Source: Ascaphus truei (lineage: Eukaryota > Chordata > Amphibia > Anura > Ascaphidae). From it: 64,000 nucleotides of DNA. Under the pieces are notes generated by a model, which did not search any database, was not told where the DNA came from, and worked only from the letters and a program-made list of their open reading frames with translations. Position 1 is the stretch's first letter; the number at the start of each line of letters is the position of its first letter. Position numbers and translations under genes: made by a program. The stretch covers positions 39,893,221-39,957,220 of the forward strand of contig CM071568.1 in assembly GCA_036426205.1 (NCBI GenBank), in the 5' to 3' direction. Positions 56,743 through 64,000 of the stretch are shown here, in pieces.

Positions 56743-57941
56743 TGTAACAGTGTTTCCCCCACCCGGTGGGAGATTTGGCCATTGCTACGTATGTGATGCA
56801 TGATACCTACTGGTTAACAGGAGGGTTTAGTCGTGGTAGTGGGGACACAGGATCAGGTTTCTGGGGTACATTACCCACATATCTTTAGCAGTGCAGCGCC
56901 TCCATCTGCCATAGGCTCTAGGGAATTGAAGATGATCTCCCACGGAAGAACCAATTACCTCTCTTCCCAGTAAGATCACACACCAGGCCAGAGGTATAAT
57001 AACAGGAACGGTTTATTGTCTCTCTTTGTGCAGCACAGTACACGGCAGGTTCTGCCCAATACAGCAAATGTCAGCTACTCACTGAAGGATGGTCCCTGGA
57101 CCTTCACTACAGTCCAAGGGCACCCGCAGCAGTCCCAGCTCTTCCCTGCCCCTCTATCTGGGGCAGAGGTATGGTACACACTCACTCTCCCCCGAGGGGA
57201 AGAGGACCAGAGTAGGCCCAATAATCAGGGTCTTGGCTGTGTGACCTGCCCCTCTTAAGTAAGTAGAGGCACTCCTGAATTTGGGGCGGCACTGCCCTTA
57301 AAGCTGCAGTTCAAGCTGCCGATTTAAAAAAAAATATATTTTTTTTCCCCATTCAATATGTGCATCAATACAATCTGCGTACTGACAAGTGATAATCTAA
57401 GCTGTAGATCGATGTGTAATCGATCGCTTGCTCCGTGTTATTTAATTCAGTTCTTGCACAGCATTTGTGGCAATTTAGTCCAACAATATTATGTGACTGG
57501 GCAGTTACTAGATACAATTGGTTCACTGCTAGAGAGAGGGTGGGGCTCAAGAGTCAGAGCCTATCAGAAGGGGAAGGGGGCTGTCACTTTGGAAATGCTT
57601 CCTACATTAGAAACATTAAAAATGTATTTAAAACATTTTTCATTTTTATTTTTTTAAATGCTACAAGTATTTTCTCATAGTACAGAACTGATTTATTAAA
57701 AAAAAAATAAAAAAACATGCAGGATATTGCCTGAACTGCAGCTTTAAGTACAGCCAGGAGGAGGGCACCAGGTTTGTCTCATGATTGGTCATGCCCAGGC
57801 CTGATGTCACCGCTTCCCGCTGTCACTCAAGTGCAGCTCCTCGGAGGAGAAAACCCTGTATCAACTACTGGCAACCTGATTGTACCAGGGCTTACTGCCA
57901 GTACAGGGGCAGAATATCAGCCATCAGGTGACCTGACTACA
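56743..57941 (-). mobile_element. Probable solo LTR with nested MITE
   Basis: On the minus strand it starts TGTAGTCAGG at 57941 and ends CTGTTACA at 56743. AATAAA lies near 57012 and TGGAGGCGCTGCACTG at about 56904-56889. The flanking tetramers ATAG and CTAG differ by one base. A 442 bp MITE interrupts it. Confidence 0.65.
57302..57743. mobile_element. MITE with TTAA target duplication
   Basis: TTAA flanks both sides (57298-57301, 57744-57747). The termini AGCTGCAGTTCA and its complement TGAACTGCAGCT match perfectly. TTAA duplications are typical of piggyBac and Kolobok elements. AT-rich interior, no supported ORF. Confidence 0.85.
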
Positions 57942-60841
57942 CTAGTATAACCATCTGACTGGTCTCTCTTATGCTAGTATACCAGTCAATTGGGTAAACA
58001 CCCTTAGGGTATCTATTGGTTATGTATGTGCCTGTATAGAGATACTGTACTCACTATCTCATCTAACAGTGTGCCAGTGAATCCATTTCAATAGGGTTAA
58101 CACTTTTAGGTAACCTGTTGGGTATTTTACAGTACTGTATTTAAATGTGGAAAAAGAGAAACCACCATCTGATTCTACTCTACTCTTCATTAACAGTATA
58201 TACCAGTCAACCATTTCAATGGGAGTTAATACCCTTTGGGGTAAATCTAATGCAAAAATCATAAACAGATTTCTTTCTTTGATACATTTGATGGATATAT
58301 TTGCCTTTGTTTAGCAGCAGGGATATCTTTATAAATAGACCCCTACTGTACATAAATGCCCTCACCTTAACTCTAGTGTTGCTGGAGTGAGTGACAGATG
58401 AATCACCTCGGCACCGACGTTGGTCATTTTCCTATTGCTTCTTCTGTCTCATGAGTCTTACAAGCCAAACAGGTGCATTAGTACAAGCAGATTTGGTGGT
58501 GGTTGTGAGACTAACAGTGCGCTGTGCCATTGGGGCACTTGCTGCTGATCATCTCATAGCCTCCTTGTATAATCTTCACGTGTAAAATCTTATCCATGGA
58601 CCTCCAGCAGCATACAGTGCAGTATCTGTGTTACTGATGAAGGGGCTAATATCCATAAGCAGGGAAAGCGCTAATGTTCAGCTGTCTCTGAGTGACCAAG
58701 AATTAGCAATATCCAGAGTCTAGAATAACAGCTGAGATGCAAGAGTAACTGAGACAAGAATAACCATTAACATACAGCATACAGTATGAACAAGGATGAT
58801 GCCATCCAAGAAAGTGTAAGGTGAGCAGAGATTTCGGACATGTACAATGTGTGTGATACTGTATGTGTGAATGTTTACTTGATGAGCAAAAAAAGTTATG
58901 AACATCAACCTGCTGTTACACTGCTGATTCCTGTAACCCAAGTAATAAAGAAACAAACCTAAGTAAGAATATGGAGCCTTTCTTTCAGTTAACAGCACAA
59001 TATTAGCACCACTAGCAGTGCTGCTGTGATGCTAAGTTAGCTTTCACTAGCTTTTCAAATCTATGGGGCCTTTTCATTCCTTTCTATTTCTGCTTAACCT
59101 CACTCTTCCTTGTTTTTCTGCACTTTAAAGACAGAATGTGCAAGAAAATACAACTGAAAGATACAGGAGTAGTTAATAAAAGGAATAGGGTTGGATCACT
59201 GTAAAATAATAATAATAATAATAATAATAAACAAATACAAAAGTAAACCTCACCTTTCTCTAAAACCAAATAAACCCTGATGTGTGTTGTTCATTGTGCA
59301 TGTGTGTGTGATATACAGTATGTGTGTAATGTAAGAAAAAAAAATCAGCGGATGGATAACATTTTAATATCAAACCTGCTAACCTGCCAATCTCTTAACT
59401 ACTTTAACAAAACTCCAAAGTGAGTCAGTAGAACACAGCACCTTACAGTCGATAGCCTCACGATTGAATTTTATCCAACCCAGGACATTTTGTGCAAGTT
59501 GCTGAATGACCTTGGCAGTTTTGCACAACTGAAATAACACCAACACATTTTGTAAAATGTTTTTTCCTCAATTTGTGACAAAAAAAAATGAAAAATGTAT
59601 GTGGATTATGATATTCAGGAAATGAGCTTTCTCAAGTCACAATGATGGTGGGTGTATTTTGATTTTATGACTAATACATTATACTGAGCACACGTTCTTT
59701 TGGACTTTATCAGATGTTGTTTTTATTAGACATTCATAGATTATGCTCTTAAGGTTACATACAGTACAGTATTAAACATACGGTATATGTCTTTAATATT
59801 AACTGTTTGATACAGCCCTCATACTGTACATAGAGATCTACTGTAACTCTTGATAACTGCATTATAATAAATGCTCACAAGAAAACAAATTCTGTAATAC
59901 TACACATTATTCCATGTATATACTTTTGAAATGTCTGCCCCCATATATAGTGCCCTACCCTATTGGACCGAAGAGGGTTTCTCAATACTCTGTTTGGTTA
60001 CATTGATTATTTTTTAAATTAATAAATATTATGTTTGTTATTATGTGATTGGAATTATGTATTTACTTTTTGTATATGTGATGTTAGTATAAAACTGCAT
60101 ACGATATTGCATTATGTATAATGGGAAATGACTGATGTCATGCCTTTCTGGTGCATAAGCATATGGTAATTTCCGTGTCACTTGCGGGATAGGGCACTGA
60201 TTCGGGATGGTGATTCTTTTGTGTATGTATATATACACCAAGCCAGTGACCTTTTATCCAATCTCCTGATGAAGTGGGTTTAATGCCCAAAACGCTGTGT
60301 TTCTGTAAGTCTCTGCACTGATGTGGTCACGAATGCCACACCTGTGTGCACGTGATTGTGTATGTGAAAGGGGTTAAAACATCCAGCTATCTAGCTGACT
60401 CACTCACCTCACTGCAGGGCACTAAAATGAGCAATATCTCCATGCATACTGTTACAATACACCTCAATATGCTTCCACCACCCAGAATAATTTAAGGTTT
60501 TACCCCCAGGAGTTATTGGCCCCTTTTAACTGCAAACATCTGTAATTAACACAAAAGCCCAAAGTAGCAAAATGTGTCCAAAAATGGGGGTAATCTCTTC
60601 AAAAAGGTACTAGTTTTAATTAGTGCCCAAAGACAGTACTTATTACATTTTGAATTTAATGCACGAAAAGTGGTACAGTGCTTGTTTACAGAAAAAGAAT
60701 GTTAAAAAGACAAACAATATTCTGTATAAATACAGAGTTTAATAAAATAACAGGATTATAAAACAAAGTCGAATACGTTACCGCCTATTAGACTCCTCAA
60801 CAGCTCATGAGAAGGAAAGATGAGAATTCCTGTATTATTTG
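57942..60841. other. ANGPT1 intron; Penelope pLTR relic and microsatellite
   Basis: No gene seen. An (AAT)n microsatellite lies at 59203-59230, and a hammerhead-like relic near 60255-60300. Confidence 0.5.
60255..60305 (+). ncRNA. Degenerate hammerhead-like sequence
   Basis: CTGATGA at about 60265 is followed by GTGGG and a complementary CCCA, then AAAACGC where an active core would have GAAAC. The layout matches the pLTR ribozymes at 7600 and 11804, but the core G is changed to A and stem I is poor. Probably an old Penelope-like fragment. Confidence 0.4.
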
Positions 60842-62132
60842 TGTAGCCAGGTCCCCCCTTGTTATAGCTGACCCCCCTCTCCTTCCTTAGCGCACAGCCG
60901 CCGCGCGCGAGGGAGTGAGGGGGCAGGTGCGCGAGCAGCGCGTTACCTGGGAGTTGCGGCCGGTTGCCGGGGACGCGAGCGGGCCGGTTGCCGGGGATGC
61001 GATCGGGCCGTTGCTAAGGCCGTGGTCGCGTCGCGAGGGTCCCGGCGGCTCGGGAAACAGGGCGCCGCCATGTGTAGTGCTGTTGCGCATGCGCAGGATG
61101 CCAGCTAGCACGAGAGGTCCCAAACAGCTCGCACATGCGCAAGGCAGGACTGCCAGCCCCTAGGGTGCATAGGGGCAGAGCCACATGACTCCAGGGAGCC
61201 AATAGGGCTGAAGTATTGCCCTGCAGGCAAGAAAAGATACATTTTCGCGGGTTTGGAACTACGCAGTCAGTGAGGACCAGGACAAGCTAGGGGAAGGAGG
61301 TGAGTGCAGGGGTGAGTGACCCACTGCATTAGGCCAGCAGCCCCCTAGGTCCCAGTTAGGTCCTGAGACACTGTTTAGCTTGTGGTGCTATAGGGACAGG
61401 CCCTAGATAGGGACACTGCCCCATTAGCTATTTGGATAGTCAGGGACACAGCACTGAAGCCGTGCAGCCCTGCGAGGTGGGTTCTGGGCGCAGAACGCCA
61501 CCAAAGACCCTGAGACTAAGGTGATATTATCCACGCTGGAATTCACCCAACGCGGTGTGGAGGACGACGTCGGATCGGGCGGAATCCCTGACGTAGTCTG
61601 CGGAACCCGGGGTGGGAGCCCCGGGCAGGTATCAATCTCCAAGTGCACCAACAATCATACATTATACTCACATGGTACCGGTGGCTGCGCAGTCACACAT
61701 ATCATCTCACCTAAAGAGTGCGGGACATATTGTGTGGGGTCATTGGACACGGGGTGGGATCACCCGGTGTAGGGGGAAGTGTCCTGCGAGACGCAAGAGT
61801 CTGTGTCCCCTCTAGAGAGGGACACCCATTATTATGTTGATTTTATATGGTTCATGTGAGCACAAGTAAAAAGGTATTGGTTATCATACATATGGTGTAC
61901 TGCTTATTTGCATGTGGTTCCTATGTTAGGGTTATTCTACATACCCATAGAATCCTACATAGGTGGAGGCACTGAAACAAAGAAACATTCCAGAGGATTC
62001 ACCCCAGGCTCTCACTAGCGGAGGCTCAGCCTCCTGTGAGCCTGACAGGTATACGTACCACACCTGGTAACATTATATGTTCTACGCACCCACAATATAT
62101 ATGCGATTGGGTGGGGTGGAATACCCATTACA
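60842..62132 (+). repeat. 5' LTR of Ty3-type element at right edge
   Basis: Starts TGTAGCCAGG and ends CCATTACA, followed by AT and a primer-binding-like site at 62135. It has a GC-rich promoter region (60895-61200, GGCGCCGCCAT and GCGCATGCGCAGG shared with the 1060 LTR), an AGTAAA near 61864 and GTGGAGGCACTG at 61973-61984. The 3' LTR would lie beyond the window. Confidence 0.8.
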
Positions 62133-62134
62133 AT

Positions 62135-62152
62135 TGGAGGCGCTGCTGAGAT
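62135..62152 (+). promoter_or_regulatory. Primer-binding-site-like sequence
   Basis: TGGAGGCGCTGCTGAGAT, two bases after the LTR end, is identical to the minus-strand site at 13798-13781. A tRNA-Thr-like primer is my tentative assignment. Confidence 0.7.
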
Positions 62153-62203
62153 AAGTCCTGGGGTGCCCTACGCAGTAGTTAACGTATTATCCTACCAGTC
62201 AGC

Positions 62204-64000
62204 ATGTCTGCGTTCATGCCCAAACAAGTGGCCGACTGGGCCGAAAAACTGGGAGAGCTCCTGCGACACGTAGTCGCCGTAGACGGGGTACCTGCCGATG
62301 TATCCATGTTTACTGTCTGCAGCGCAGTAAGGACATTACCTGGTCTGGCGGGCGCCCGCCTCATCAGCAAGCACTACAACATTGACCGGCAAGAGAACAC
62401 CCTATTGCTGGCCACTGAACAAGCTATACCCCCTGATAGAGGCCCACGAGTAGTGTATCTACCAGAGACTTTACCGCAAGGGTGCCCTCTAATTTACCCT
62501 GGAACCGTTTCCAGTCACGTAACTTCCCTTACCAGACATGAGGGTTGGGACGACAGAGATATGGCCGCCAGTACACCCATCAGATCAGACATATCCCTAC
62601 CCCGAGTGACCTTCTCTTCTGATGCTAGGCAAGGAGCCACCAGCTGGGCCGGTAGTCCGCCAACATCACTGGTCCCTAACCGGTTAGTGAGCAGCTTCAC
62701 CCCAACCCCTAACAGTCAGGGAGCGGGGATCGCAAGTTCCTCAGACAGTGGCGGCTCCCTGCTAGGAGTGACATTCCCGCAGCTTGTGGAAGCGATAACT
62801 ACGTCCGCCCAAGCCCAAAATTACAGGAAATTGAAGGCGTTTTCAGGAATGGTTCCTGTCCCCGCAGGCGAAGAAAGCATCGATTCTTGGAAGGAACACA
62901 CCCTCAAGGTGATCCATGAATGGCCCTGCTCTGAAACGGTCAGACGTCAGAGAATCCTGGAAAGCCTCTGACCCCCAGCAGCCACCATGGTCAGTGCACA
63001 GCGCGACCAAGACCCTGATCTCTCTGCTCATCAGATGGTAGACTTGTTGGTCCAGATCTATGGCAAAGATGAAGAGGAGAGTGAGCTGTGGTTCAAATAT
63101 TACGGTCTCCGACAGAAGGTGAAGGAAGACCTGTCAGACTTCCTTCAACGAATCCAGCTGGTCCTGTGGAAATTGCGAACTTGCGGCCTCATCATAGCCT
63201 CAGAGATGGACGAATACCGGCGCAAGCAGTTCCTCCGTGGGGCCATTCCCACGCATCACATCGTGATCATGATCAGGTGCTCACTAATGGAGGGGCCTCC
63301 CCCTACCTTCATGGACATTTTGGGGATCGTCAAAGGGCATGAAGCCTATACCAAGCTGCATACAGGCACCAAGGTCAGAGATCCCCCGGCGAGTGATATC
63401 CCGGGAGCCTCCGCTCGCCGGATCAAGAAACCTGTCAAAGAGGAAGAGGAGTCACCCAAGTCGCCCTCAGCGAAAGGCCGGATTTCGGGGAGATCCTCTC
63501 CCACTTACCCAAGACGACGGGATCCTACAGATATCGTCTGCTATGGCTGTGGACAGAAAGGCCATTTCTCCAGAGAGTGCCCTGATGGAGTTACCCCAGA
63601 AAAGAAACCGCCCAGTAAAGGAAGCCCGGCTAGGTCCATGATCTGTCGGATGCAGACCACAGAAGCCAAGACATCCGAGGCCACCCCGGCACCACCCGAA
63701 GCTCCTACTGACCTAAGCCCAGATGATGGAATTCCGTCCGGAGATGGGTACTGTCAGGTAGGCCCCTCTGCAATCGTGTCTGTGGTAGTAGAAGGAATCT
63801 ATGCTTCTGCATTACTGGACACCGGGTCCCAAGTGACCATAATCTACTGACCATTCTACGATCAACACCTTAAGCACTGTCCCCTGCGGTCAGCGGAACA
63901 TATGAAGGTGAGGGGGTTGAGCAATGAAGATTACCCCATCGATGGGGTTGTGAGAATTCAACTGGAGATACTTCAATTGAATACCGGCAAGAAACATCCC
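62204..64000 (+). pseudogene. Gag-protease polyprotein, PNMA-like, two TGA stops
   Basis: The ATG at 62204 opens a frame running to the window end, broken only by TGA at 62969-62971 and 63848-63850. Residues around the first stop (FSGMVPVPAGEESIDSWKE, then RRQRILESL) follow the PNMA capsid pattern, where an Arg is usual at the stop position. Then come a capsid C-terminal helix region, a CCHC knuckle (CYGCGQKGHFSREC, near 63538-63579) for RNA binding, and an aspartic protease active site (ALLDTGSQVTI, near 63810). The sequence after the second stop still reads as protease-like protein. Both stops could be CGA to TGA changes. It makes the particle shell of the element; this copy is inactive as read. 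Confidence 0.85.

Larger units (their letters stand above)
60842..64000 (+). mobile_element. Ty3-type LTR retrotransposon with PNMA-like gag (partial)
   Basis: LTR, primer-binding-like site, and a gag-protease frame open to the window edge apart from two TGA codons. The gag resembles the PNMA family, host genes derived from a Ty3/mdg4-type gag. With the truncated gmr1-like pol at 34-36.8 kb, such elements are clearly present in this genome, but whether both belong to one family cannot be decided here. Confidence 0.85.

Noticed and set aside
20821..64000. Next ANGPT1 exon (LYLKGHTGTAGK type)
   Set aside because: I looked for an acceptor followed by this coding pattern and did not find it; a translated search would settle it.

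Overview
The window is vertebrate, probably amphibian, genomic DNA, mostly the introns of one gene. Two exact fibrinogen-domain exons on the + strand (3164-3265 and 20654-20820) match angiopoietin-1 (ANGPT1) better than ANGPT2 or ANGPT4. Both have consensus splice sites and compatible phases. They are separated by a 17.4 kb intron, and the following intron runs at least 43 kb to the end of the window. I found no other host exon and no tRNA, rRNA or CRISPR array. The frog-like assignment rests on the exon divergence and on the mix of transposons (Penelope-like, gmr1-like Ty3, L1-like, Harbinger- and hAT-like MITEs). It is an inference.

The rest is nested mobile DNA. From the left: a solo LTR (1060-2883, TSD TATA); a foldback repeat with an internal tandem duplication (4390-5345); and a non-autonomous minus-strand LTR element (5560-14624, TSD TACA). 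A complete but mutated Penelope-like element (about 7018-12298) sits inside that LTR element. Its RT/GIY-YIG ORF lies on the minus strand between 0.92 kb terminal repeats in inverted orientation, and each terminal repeat carries a recognisable hammerhead ribozyme core. After the second exon come MITEs, a 1.4 kb pyrimidine minisatellite that flips to a purine-rich block (26.57-29.73 kb), a 5'-truncated L1-like LINE (30359-33649, minus) and a truncated gmr1-like Ty3 element (33650 to about 36865, minus) whose integrase precedes reverse transcriptase.

From 37.5 to 60.8 kb lie more MITEs, probable solo LTRs and an unclassified unit at 42-46 kb. That unit has a 557 bp palindrome packed with CCAAT and CRE boxes, then a TATA box, a small ORF, a splice donor, a C16 tract with a splice acceptor, and a GC-rich ORF running into about 345 bp tandem repeats. 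It is the best candidate here for an undescribed element. At the right edge (60842 onward, +) a long-LTR Ty3-type element begins, with a PNMA-like gag, a CCHC knuckle and a protease motif. Its pol lies outside the window.

Several LTR families share a GGAGGCGCTG motif in their 3' portion that resembles the primer-binding site used by two of them. No element here looks intact enough to be autonomous as sequenced.
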